Assembly (NCBI RefSeq): GCF_029633865.1
Contig: NC_079230.1
Location: forward strand, 30,780,666-30,844,665
Direction: 5' to 3'
Origin: Lampris incognitus
Taxonomy: Eukaryota > Chordata > Actinopteri > Lampriformes > Lampridae
Length of the DNA stretch: 64,000 nucleotides
Position 1 is the first letter of the stretch, and the number at the start of each line of letters is the position of its first letter. The translations under genes were made by a program, and so were the position numbers. The notes beneath the pieces were generated by a model. It was given only the letters and a program-made list of their open reading frames with translations, made no database searches and was not told the origin of the DNA. Below are positions 43,261 through 53,219 of the stretch, piece by piece.

Positions 43261-46200
43261 ATGGACGGGAGTGCCTACGGTAAGACAAGTATCTCTTTGT
43301 TGCATTAACATGATGACAGCACTCAGTCATTTCCAAAGGATTCCCCGTTTCTTCACATTTGTTAGCGTTGGGTGTTAGATATCGAACTCGGTGGAAGCTG
43401 TAAAGGAGGTCTGTTGACAGCGGATGTCAAACTTCACCTTTTCAGATCATCTACTTTTAAACGCACCGAGGCCTGGCACGCAAGCCGAGTGTGTTGGACT
43501 TCACTTTCAATTTGTTTTTCCCAAAATATTCTAGATTAACACGGCGGCTCACTTTTGACAGTGTGTTAGATGTGGACAAATAAAACTCAGCTTGCATAGA
43601 ACAGCACAAGGGATGGCTGGATTAGTCTCTCCCAGGCAAGCAAGACCTGGATTTTGGGAACTGTCCACCATGGTTGCTGCAAAAGAGTCGATGCACACTG
43701 ATGCAAACGTCAAGTAATTTTATCGAAACAGAAGGCTGACCTTGGAATTACCGGTCTGACTTATTTTGTGCGATGCGGATTGTGTTGTAGCCCTGTGACG
43801 GCCTGGCGGCCTGTCCAGGGTGTCCCCCCCCCTGCCGCCCAGTGACTGCTGGGATAGGCTCCAGCATCCCCGCAGCCCTGGGAGCAGGATAAGCGGCTCA
43901 GATAATGGATGGATTGTGTTGTTACTGTATTACCAAAGATTTCCACGGGTTCCGTCGGTTTCATTTCTCCTCGTCTTTTAAACTTTCTTATTAGACAAGA
44001 CTGTAAGGAACGACTACTGGTCCTGTGTTGCACAAGTCAGCTACTCGAGCGACCATGAATAACGCCTCAGGTTGAGAAACGGATCAATGACACGACCGTG
44101 ATGATAGTAGGTGGTCTTCTTTGGTGGTAGGGGGCACTGGGTTCTATCTAGAAAACAAAACTGTCCTTTGGGTTTTAGAGTAAACATTTGTACGTCAGTT
44201 TCATGGCATAAACCACGTTCTCAGTTGGTCTTGGAAGGCTGTGTTTTGGTGTATAATCCAGACAGAGCTGGATGTTGCTCTTTGTCCCAAACTGCCTGCA
44301 TCTGGCCTTTTGATCCAACAGCCCAGAAATGTGAAGAGTGCAGCACATGGAGGTTATAAATACACATGGAGTGGCATGGCTCTACCACGGACGGATGCAG
44401 TCGTTTCCGAGTCAACGTTGGCCTTGGTCTAAAATCTTCTTTCATGTAACCCTCATCAGGAATCAGGACCAGAACACTTTGTCGTTTCCCCAGCCCACAG
44501 CCGTATCACGAGCCAGGAGCACTTGGTCATTTCACCTCACGTACACAAAGACTAAAACTACAACAACACATATACTATATCCACACTAAACAAAAAAGAT
44601 CACTGTCCAAGGGAACGAACACCAGCCAGGAGGACCGCCGGAACCGCCGGCCTGCATGGGCTAGCAGTTAGCTTAGCCTGCCCCCCCCCCCACCCCGGTG
44701 TGAAGACTTTGGATATCCACTTGTGTATCTTCTTCCTATGTTGTCACAGGCCAAGAGGTAGATCCCCTGGAGGTGCCCCCTCTCACCCCGACCAGTAAAG
44801 AAGTCCTGAGCCAGGCTGTGAGGGCCACCTTCGCCGGCTTTGCCCAGGAGAGAAACAGCAGGCACTTCCCTCAAGGTAATGGACGGTCGGGTTCTAGGAT
44901 ATTCAAAAAGCAAAAATGCGGCCTAATGCAACAACGCGCTCCCACATTTCTCTTGTGATTTCTCCTTAGTTTTTCTCAAGAAGCACATAAGAGATATCAA
45001 CATCGGCTCCTTGAGCGCTCCGAGACGTCCTCGTCTCTTTTTACACGTGCCTCTAATTATGCTGAATACCGCTGGTGGATAAAATTAGTGCACACTGTAG
45101 CAACACTTCCACTAGCATCTCACAACCGCTGAAGTGCCAGCGTGGGAACTTGCCCTGCTGCAAATATTGAGGATGCTGTGCAGCCGCATTCAGTTATGGT
45201 TTAGCCCTCTTCCTTCGAGAACCTTCTGGCGATGATATTTGATTCACTAATAAGTGAACCCTTCTTTAATGACGTGAGTGCATGGGGGATGGGAACTGAG
45301 AATCAGGCTGTTAGAAGTGGAACGGCCCAAACAACCTCTTCCCCCTAGAGAACTGGCAACAGCAACCGGGAGAATCTTAAAGAGGCTGTCAGTGATTCAA
45401 ATGTAAAAAGTTTTTATAAATATTTGGTCAAACTCTTTCCGCATCCCGGCAGCTGTCAAGTAAGTAGGCGCACCGAGGAAAGAGACCCGGCGTCCGTTGC
45501 CGCCCTGGACGCTGAAAACAGACAGAACACGTTCTCTGTACGCCGCGCCTTGTCAGCCAGCCAATCAGGAGAGTGCTTTGCAAGCGGGCCTCTCTATTGG
45601 TCCTTTCTTGCTGTCAATCAGTTTTTTCCTTTCGTGAACCTCTTTGGTAGAAGTTAGGGCGCAGATTCTTCTGCAGGATGTTTTCAAAATACAGCCGGCT
45701 CTTATTCACGTCTGCTCAGGATCACTTACAAAAAAAATATCGAACATTTGCCATCAGATTTGCCTCAGTTTTAGCAGTTGTTGGACTAATTAATTGATAC
45801 AGATTATCAACTAATTAAGTAGTCAATTAAATACTTAGAACATCCAATGTGCCTTCTAGCATAGAGTGCAATGTTCGTATGACCTCCAGGAGATGATTGT
45901 AAATTGACTGGCAGTTGTGGCAGTGTCACAGATATCCTGTAGAATAAGGAATTAGCTTTACAGTTTTTGTATCCTAGATACAGGCTGTGCTGTTGATATT
46001 TATTATAATGTTGATCATCTTGTACTTGGGGTCAACTGTCCAAAGTAACGGGGAGTGCAGGAGAGAGGTGAAGAAGAGAGTGCAGGCAGGGTGGAGCGGG
46101 TGGAGAAGGGTGTCAGGAGTGATGTGTGACAGAAGGGTACCAGCAAGAGTTAAAGGGAAGGTTTACAAGATGGTTGTGAGACCAGCTATGTTGTATGGTG

Positions 46201-49200
46201 TGGAGACACTGGCGCTGATGAAAAGACAGGAGGCGGAGCTGGAGGAGGCAGAGATGAAGATGATAAGATTTTCACCGGGAGTGATGAAGAAGGACAGGAT
46301 TGGGAACGAGTATATTAGAGGGACAGCTCAGGTTGGACGGTTTGGAGACAAAGCAAGAGAGGCAAGATGGAGATGGTTTGGACATGTGTGGAGGAGAGAT
46401 GCTGGGTATACTGGGAGAAGGATGCTGAATATGGAGCTGCCAGGGAAGAGGAGAAGAGGAAGGCCAAAGAGGAGGTTTATGGATGTGGGGAGGGAGGACA
46501 TGCAGGTGGCTGGTGTGACAGAGGAAGATGCAGAGGACAGGAAGAGATGGAAACGGGTGATCCGCGGTGGCGCCCCCTAACGGGAGTAGCCAGTAAGAGA
46601 AGACAACTTAATATAAAAAAAGTATTATGTTTACATTTTGCAGGGTATAGGAAGCCATCTACTCCCAAATATTAAGTACTTGCAAATTAGATACTGAGAC
46701 GTGTCCTTTTACTGTGTTTTTAAATTAGTTGATCTAAAGTTTTGATTTTCTGGTTTTGAAAAACGTGTCTCTGGCCTTTTTGACTCTATATAAAACACAT
46801 GACCGAAAAATTCCTAGCATGCGTGAACTTAACTTGGGGCTCAACCTTAAAATTGCATGCAACCTATGTATCATCAGTAAAGTGCTGGAGGACAACCCTA
46901 ACACACGTGCATGTTTGCGTACGATATCAGCGAATGCAACACAAACCTAACAGAGATCAGATGCTGACCGCTGCTTTGGAAGCAAGGGAAACTGCACGGC
47001 GAGTCAGGGGAGCGCACTGCAACCAACACACACAAGAGATAAACACTGAGGCTGAGGGGGGGGGGGTGTTACACCGAGGACGGTCTGGCAGGACGCGGAA
47101 GCGGGGCAGGCTAAGCTAACTGCTAGCTAATGCAGACCGGCGGTTCCAACAGCCATCCTGGCTGGTGCTCGTTCTCTTGAACAGTGAAAATGTCTGTTTT
47201 TAAATTATTGTTGGATATGTTGGATATGTTGTGTGTTTTTGTAGTTTGGATATGTGTTTGTGTCTTTGTGTTGCACTGCTGTGGGCTGGGGGGAAGCAAT
47301 ATTTGAAATGAGATGACGAATAAATGTTCCTGATTCCTCGCCGTTCGTGGTCCTATTTGTTCTTCTCAAAGATATGGAAGATGAGAGCGGCGGTGATTCA
47401 CAAGGCAACACGTGACACGGACGCTCAAACGAAAATCGCATCAATTACGTGCTCATCCTCAGTTCCCATCCCCCAAATGTGTGTCGCGTGCAACGAATAA
47501 AAAAGTCAAGACTTCCTGCCAAATGAAGGACCTAAAAGCAGAAGGAATCAAATCCAGGTTTCTGAGGTTTCGAGAAACTCTCCTGGTCTTACAAAAACAC
47601 GGGAGAGAAACCCGAGAGACCCGTTCTTGCACGATACCCGGCGTGGCGACTGCACGGCTCAGATCACACGAACTCAGCTGCAGCGGCTCGAACGTAATGG
47701 AAGTACACAAAATATATATCAGGAAGCATTTACAAAATGAATCTCATTGCGTTATCCTATATATTTTGATTTATTCCACGTGTGATGTGCCGAGCGCACC
47801 CCTCTGGACACAAGAGTCCTTAAATCTTTCAGACGCCCTCCTTAGCAACGGAAATGTGTGTGTAAGATGTTGTTGCCTGCAGCCCAGCGAGGACAGGCAA
47901 CAACATGTGTATGACGATAAACTACCGGATGGCCGAGTGAGCGGCGGAGTTGTGCATCTCTTTTTCTTTGTTGTTGGTTTAGACCCCAGCTTGTGGTCTA
48001 ACTGGGAGGTGAACCACTGGCTTGACTGGTGCCAGGCGGAGTTTGGCCTCCTGAGCCTGGGTCCTGACTTGAGGGGCCTGCAAGGGAAAGAACTCTGTGC
48101 CTTAGACAGAGAGTCTTTTCTGGCCCTGACCTCTGACTGCACTGCTGGAGAGATCCTGTGGGAACACCTGGACACCATGCGAAGAGGTAAACCCGCAAAT
48201 GAACACTCGAAAACAACTACTGTCCGGCTTCCCATATCTTATGGGTCCCCCCCCCCAATTACCCCACTCTTCCCAGCTGTCCCGGTCGCTGCTCCACCCC
48301 CTCTGCTGATCCGGGGAGGTCTGCGGACTACCACACGTCTCCTCCCATACATGTGGAGTCACCAGCCGCCTCTTTTCACCTGACAGTGAGGAGTTTCGCC
48401 AGGGGGGCGTAGCGCGTGGGAGGATCACGCTATTCCCCCCCCGAACAGGCGCCCTGACTGACCAGAGGAGGCGCTAGTGCAGCACATCAGGCTTCCCACC
48501 CGCAGACACGGCCAACTGTGTCTGTAGGGACGCCCGACTAAGCCGGAGGCAACACGGGGATTCGAACCGGCGAGCCCCGTGTTGGTAGGCAACGGCATAG
48601 CCCGCTACACTGCCCGGGCCCCCCATATGTTATAGGGTTCTGTCCTAGACTGGCTAATTCCTTACACTCCATCTTATTATCTACAATAGAGAGACAGAGT
48701 GGGGACCCTCATCATATTTGGGATGCGGGGGAGAGGACGGTGTATAACCCATGAAGACTCGTCACTATAATGGGGAGCGGGCAGCATCCCCCATGTCTAC
48801 CATGCTCATCATCATTTTTAAGACTGGTTGAAAAATTATGGTTGCGTATCTGTGAGCTGTTGTTGACTTCGACCATCTCCTCAACATTTCTTTTTACTTT
48901 CATACAGACTGCGAATATGACGCCGATTCCTCTTTCGCCGTCTGCACAATAACGTCTTACTGCCAGTCTCCAATCAACAAAGGTAACTGTAGCTCAGGTG
49001 AGCGACTCCAACCTACGTTTTACTCTCATATCAAAACCAGTGTCGTGGCTTGTTCTGATCTCGTGGTTCTCTTGTGCGTACCCAGACTACGTTGAGCAAT
49101 GTTCAGACAAGCAGCGCTTCCTCCTTCAGTTTGCCAGTCATCCCTGTGAAAGCACGCCATTTTACACCATGGACCCCGTGACCGTCCAACATCAGGACTA

Positions 49201-50845
49201 CTGCTGCGTCCAGCCCGAGGGCCCTCATGTGAACATGGCCTCTGCTACTCTGCTCCAACTGCCAGTGGGAACCAGAGGTTAGTGGACTAGATTCGACACA
49301 AATTTTACACTTTTAAAAGCAAAATAGGGGGTGTCCGGGTGGCATGGTGGTCTAGTCCATTGCCTACCAACAGGGGGATCGGTGCTTCGAATCCCCCTGT
49401 TACCTCCAGCTTGGTCAGGCGTTTCTATTAACACAATTGGCCGTGTCTGTGGGTGGGAAGCCGGATGTGGGTATGTGTCCTGGTCGCTGCACTAGCGCCT
49501 CCTCTGGTCGGTCGGGGGGCCTGTTCAGGGGGGAGGGGGAACAGCGTGATCCTCCCAAGTGCTACGTCCCCCTGGTGAAACTCCTCACTGTCAGGTGAAA
49601 AGAAGCGGCTGGCGACTCCACATGTATCGGAGGAGGCATGTGGTAGTCTGCAGCCCTCCCCGGATCAGCAGAGGGGGTGGAGCAGAGACCGGGACGGCTC
49701 GGAAGAGTGGGGTCATTGGCCAAGTACAATTGGGGGAAACAAAGGGGGGGGGGGCGGAAAAAAATCGTGCGGTACCCCAATTCTCTGCCTGTAATTATGC
49801 TTTGTCTTGTAACCCAAACCCCATGTCTCCATGCCTACTATCTCTTCCAGAGACCGGCTCCAATGTAGAGATTATGCACTACGAAGACTCTGACATCACA
49901 GGCTTGCTGTCTTGGCCTGATCCACTCCTGGATAAAGAGCAAAGGGTGGAGGAGACCCTATGTGAAGAGCCCTTCGCCTTACAGCAGCCACACAGGAGCA
50001 CCAAAGAGTTTGTGGAGAACCAAGTGGATCTGGGCAGAGCTGCGATCCCAGCAGCCATTTTAACTGGTTACACTGGTGAGTGGTGGTCATATACATGAGG
50101 CCAACGCTCACCAAGCTCTATTCAGAGATCTGGAGCTCTAATGAGAGATCTGGACATTTATTCAGAGATCTGGAGCTCTAATGAGAGATCTGGACATTTA
50201 TTCAGAGATCTGGAGCTCTAATGAGAGATCTGGACATTTATTCAGAGATCTGGAGCTCTATTCAGACATCTGGACATTTATTCAGAGATCTGGAGCTCTA
50301 TTCAGACATCTGGAGGTCTATTCAGCTGGTATCAAAGCTAATCCCTCCATTATCTTTTTACAGGAAGTTGCCCCATTCAACTATGGCAGTTTCTATTGGA
50401 GCTTCTGACCGACAGAAGTTGTCAGTCATGTATCAGCTGGACAGGGAACGGCTGGGAGTTCAAGCTGACAGACCCCGATGAGGTAGATCAGACAGGCTTA
50501 CGTGTCAGAAGTTGTTAATATGACTTTTGTTTGTCACTTGATAAAGGGAACGACTAATAACGAAGCCCTAGTGGGCATACAGTGCTGCCGCAGAATTTTC
50601 TCATGTCCCTTTATGGTTCTGCCCCCAAGGTAGCTCTGCTGTGGGGCCGAAGAAAGAACAAACCCAAGATGAACTATGAGAAGTTGAGCCGTGGTCTGCG
50701 TTACTACTACGACAAGAACATCATCCACAAGACGGCGGGGAAGCGCTACGTCTACCACTTTGTCTGCAACCTGCAAGAGCTGCTGGGATACGAGCCCGGC
50801 GAGCTGCACGCCATGCTGGACGTCAGTAAAAAGGGTCAGGAGTGA
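43261..50845 (+). CDS. ETS1/ETS2-subfamily transcription factor
   Basis: Nuclear activator-type factor binding GGAA sites. Exons: 43261-43279, 44750-44875, 47983-48186, 48908-48982, 49086-49277, 49851-50075, 50364-50482 and 50630-50845 (TGA), all AG/GT with matching phases, giving 391 residues. Exon 2 has [20 protein letters not shown], like the stretch before the ETS1/2 Pointed domain. Exon 3 encodes the Pointed domain ([17 protein letters not shown] to [11 protein letters not shown]). Exons 6-8 encode [13 protein letters not shown] and the ETS domain ([47 protein letters not shown]). The helix-3 arginines of GLRYYY are kept. The usual ARRWGKRKNKP is [11 protein letters not shown]. It is shorter than ETS1 (441) or ETS2 (469) and clearly diverged, so neither symbol is given. 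The start is uncertain (43261 or 43138). Poly(A) signals lie at 51863 and 51878. Confidence 0.87.
43786..43914 (+). mobile_element. SINE family B, 3' fragment
   Basis: Contains GCCTGGCGGCCTGTCCAGGG, CTGCTGGGATAGGCTCC and the tail ATAATGGATGGAT. In ETS intron 1. Confidence 0.8.
43915..44499. other. ETS intron 1, nothing recognised
   Basis: Unique-looking intronic sequence; no exon or named repeat seen. Confidence 0.45.
44500..44700 (-). repeat. repeat R10, antisense fragment
   Basis: The reverse complement carries GGGCAGGCTAAGCTAACTGC, GGTGTTCGTTCCCTTGGACA and the TTTGTGTACGT-type tail seen at 10138 and 47080. Confidence 0.65.
44876..45409. other. ETS intron 2, nothing recognised
   Basis: Unique-looking sequence between exon 2 and repeat R14. 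Confidence 0.45.
45410..45665 (+). repeat. unclassified repeat R14, second copy
   Basis: Counterpart of 13955-14220 (-). The two copies share a long open reading of similar amino-acid order (VK-F-HP-S-QV, PASVAAL, then RTFS or NTFS), in the same frame. Class unknown. Confidence 0.62.
46010..46600 (+). mobile_element. RTE-type LINE, 3' fragment
   Basis: C-terminal part of the ORF from [19 protein letters not shown] to [13 protein letters not shown], open throughout (about 197 codons), ending at CGCCCCCTAACGGGAG. It lies in ETS intron 2. Confidence 0.9.
46601..47079. other. ETS intron 2, nothing recognised
   Basis: Unique-looking sequence with one G-rich run near 47057. No feature supported. 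Confidence 0.4.
47080..47335 (+). repeat. repeat R10, sense fragment
   Basis: Matches the tail half of 10138-10830: GGGCAGGCTAAGCTAACTGC, CATCCTGGCTGG, TTGCACTGCTGTGGGCTGGG, ending in AAATGAGATGACGAATAAA. Confidence 0.72.
47336..47980. other. ETS intron 2, end
   Basis: Unique-looking sequence up to the exon 3 acceptor. The open + strand frame that runs through it into exon 3 is not supported as exon. Confidence 0.4.
48243..48621 (-). mobile_element. tRNA-derived SINE, family A, copy 7
   Basis: Antisense copy flanked by CCCATATCTTAT (48231-48242) and CCCATATGTTAT (48622-48633), a target-site duplication with one difference. In ETS intron 3. Confidence 0.86.
49329..49762 (+). mobile_element. 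tRNA-derived SINE, family A, copy 8
   Basis: Sense copy in ETS intron 5, from GTGTCCGGGTGGCATGG to a G/A-rich tail. I did not find a clear target-site duplication. Confidence 0.85.
50101..50335. repeat. 40-bp minisatellite made of two 20-bp half units
   Basis: Alternating TTCAGAGATCTGGAGCTCTA and ATGAGAGATCTGGACATTTA, about 5-6 pairs, in ETS intron 6 between the two exons that carry the ETS domain start. Confidence 0.92.
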
Positions 50846-50869
50846 CATCCGCAGACTCTGGCAAGAAAG

Positions 50870-51298
50870 GGGGCGTCTGGGTAGCGTGGCAGTCTATTCC
50901 GTTACCTACCAACACGGGGGTCGCCGGTTCGAATCCCCGTGTTACCTCCGGCTTGGTCGGGCGTCCCTACAGACACAATTGGCCGTGTCTGCGGGTGGGA
51001 AGCTGGATGTGGGTATGTGTCCTGGTCGCTGCACTAGCGCCTCTGGTTGGTTGGGGCACCTGTCCGGGGGGGGGTGGACTAGGGGGAATAGCGTGATCCT
51101 CCCACGCGCTACGTCCCCCTGGTGAAACTCCTCACTGTCGGGTGAAAAGAAGCAGCTGGTGACTCCACACGTACGGGAGGAGGCATGTGGTAGTCTGCAT
51201 CCCTCACCGGATCAGCAGAGGGGGTGGAGCAGCGACCGGGGCGGCTCGGGGAGAGTGGGGTAATTGACCAAGTACAGTCGGGGAGAAAAAGGGGGGAG
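50870..51298 (+). mobile_element. tRNA-derived SINE, family A, copy 9
   Basis: Sense copy starting about 25 bases after the ETS stop codon, so it forms part of the 3' UTR. It ends in CGGGGAGAAAAAGGGGGG. Confidence 0.87.
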
Positions 51299-51900
51299 AA
51301 ATCACAACAAAAACAGGGTCAGAAAAGAAGTGTGTTTGAAACGGCTCCCCTGGCCATCGGATAAGGTTGTGCGTGTGACGCACAACAGTTTAGCTGTACT
51401 TCTGTGATCCTGAGTAGCGAGTGGAGCACTCGGGATGGGATGATTTGGGATTACCACGAAATCACAGCAAGTTGTGTCTTTGTTTTATGTACACACATAA
51501 ATATACGGTCCGTTCAGCTGAATGGGACAGGACAAGATGCTGGTGTTGGTGTGCTTCACCCGGACCAACGGACTCCAGGAGGTGAGCAGCTGGCGGCTGT
51601 CTCGCTGGCAACCAACAGACGCGCTCATCCAACCCTGCAGTTCACAAGGCGTGTGAACGGGGAGCTGTTGGACGGACCCCCGTAGACAAATCAAGCATTC
51701 CCATTTCACATGTCCGACGCCACATGGTGCTTGTTTATTGATTAAATACCTTCTAGCCCACCGTCCGGCAGGGAGCGTTCTTTCTACTCCGGTGGACTTC
51801 AGCTGCCCTCGAGTCTGACGCGGTTTCCCCTGAAAAACCCCAAGAATTCCAGCTGTCTTGTGAATAAACCATGAATGAATAAAGCAAGCGTACGCTTCAG
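51299..51900 (+). other. ETS gene 3' untranslated region, distal part
   Basis: Unique sequence after the SINE up to AATAAA at 51863-51868 and 51878-51883. Confidence 0.55.
51863..51883 (+). terminator. paired poly(A) signals of the ETS gene
   Basis: AATAAA at 51863-51868 and 51878-51883, about 1.0 kb after the stop codon. Confidence 0.6.
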
Positions 51901-51924
51901 AGAATCGAACGTTGTCCGTACAAA

Positions 51925-52782
51925 GTGACTGGTGAAATAAGTGACAGGTGAAATAAGAGACAGGTGAAATAAGTGAATGGTGAAATAAGAGACAGGTGAA
52001 ATAAGTGACTGGTGAAATAAGAGACAGGTAAAATAAGTGACAGGTGAAATAAGAGACAGGTGAAATAAGTGACAGGTGAAATAACTTGACTGATGAAATA
52101 AGTGACAGGTGAAATAGGTGACAGGTGAAATAAGTGACTGGTGAAATAAGTGACAGGTGAAATAAGAGACAGGTGAAATAAGTGACAGGTGAAATAAGTG
52201 ACTGGTGAAATAAGAGACAGGTAAAATAAGTGATAGGTGAAATAAGAGACAGGTGAAATAAGTGACTGGTGAAATAAGTGATAGGTGAAATAAGAGACAG
52301 GTGAAATAAGTGACAGGTGAAATAAGTGACTGGTGAAATAAGAGACAGGTAAAATAAGTGACAGGTGAAATAAGAGACAGGGGAAATAAGTGACAGGTGA
52401 AATAACTTGACTGATGAAATAAGTGACAGGTGAAATAGGTGACAGGTGAAATAAGTGACTGGTGAAATAAGTGACAGGTGAAATAAGAGACAGGTGAAAT
52501 AAGTGACAGGTGAAATAAGTGACTGGTGAAATAAGTGACAGGTGAAATAAGAGACAGGTGAAATAAGTGACAGGTGAAATAAGTGACTGGTGAAATAAGT
52601 GACTGGTGAAATAAGAGACAGGTGAAATAACTTGACTGATGAAATAAGTGACAGGTGAAATAAGTGACAGGTGAAATAAGTGACAGGTGAAATAAGTGAC
52701 TGGTGAAATAAGTGACAGGTGAAATAAGTGACAGGTGAAATAAGTGACAGGTGAAATAAGTGACAGGTGAAATAAGTCAGCT
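51925..52782. repeat. 16-bp minisatellite, about 53 units
   Basis: Unit AAGTGACAGGTGAAAT with frequent CTGG and AGAGACAGG variants. A longer block with AACTTGACTGATGAAAT recurs (52080, 52405, 52625), so multi-unit blocks were duplicated. The long minus-strand frame across it is a repeat artefact with a 16-residue period. Confidence 0.95.
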
Positions 52783-52886
52783 GAAGCGTCTCACGACTTT
52801 TTAGCTCTCGGACTATTGTCCAAAACGGAAGCTGACCTGAGAAATAAATGTTTGTTCTACTCGACCCGTTTGTACAAGTGTACCGC

Positions 52887-52887
<1 letters not shown>

Positions 52888-52951
<64 letters not shown>
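52888..52951. repeat. (CA)n microsatellite
   Basis: Nearly pure CA dinucleotide run with one CAGACA interruption. Confidence 0.95.
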
Positions 52952-52953
<2 letters not shown>

Positions 52954-53219
52954 TCCTCTCCTCGCCCCCACACTGGGTCTTCCATTAGCAGCACGGCCAC
53001 GGGAGGGAAAGTGGCGGAAGTAATCCTCACACACCTGCAGGTGCAAACAGTGCACATTGCTCCCTCGCTCCCTTTCTCCAACACCAACTCACTGAAGAGT
53101 AAAAGCACATCATCAATCAATCATCCATCCTCTCCAAATGGACTCTTACTGCGGGGCTGCTGATCCCGGGTGTAAATGACTGCCCAAGTGTTGAGTGTTG
53201 AATTCCAGACACGTTGTGT
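52952..53219. other. intergenic, nothing recognised
   Basis: Unique-looking sequence; no feature supported. Confidence 0.4.

Noticed and set aside
47412-47982. A long + strand frame leading into ETS exon 3 as extra coding sequence
   Set aside because: The exon 2 donor phase fits exon 3 at 47983 exactly, and the upstream part shows no ETS similarity.
51485-52951. A 488-codon minus-strand frame with a Cys-Val run and a Ser/Leu/Phe repeat
   Set aside because: It is the translation of the (CA)n run and of the 16-bp minisatellite; the periodicity explains its length.
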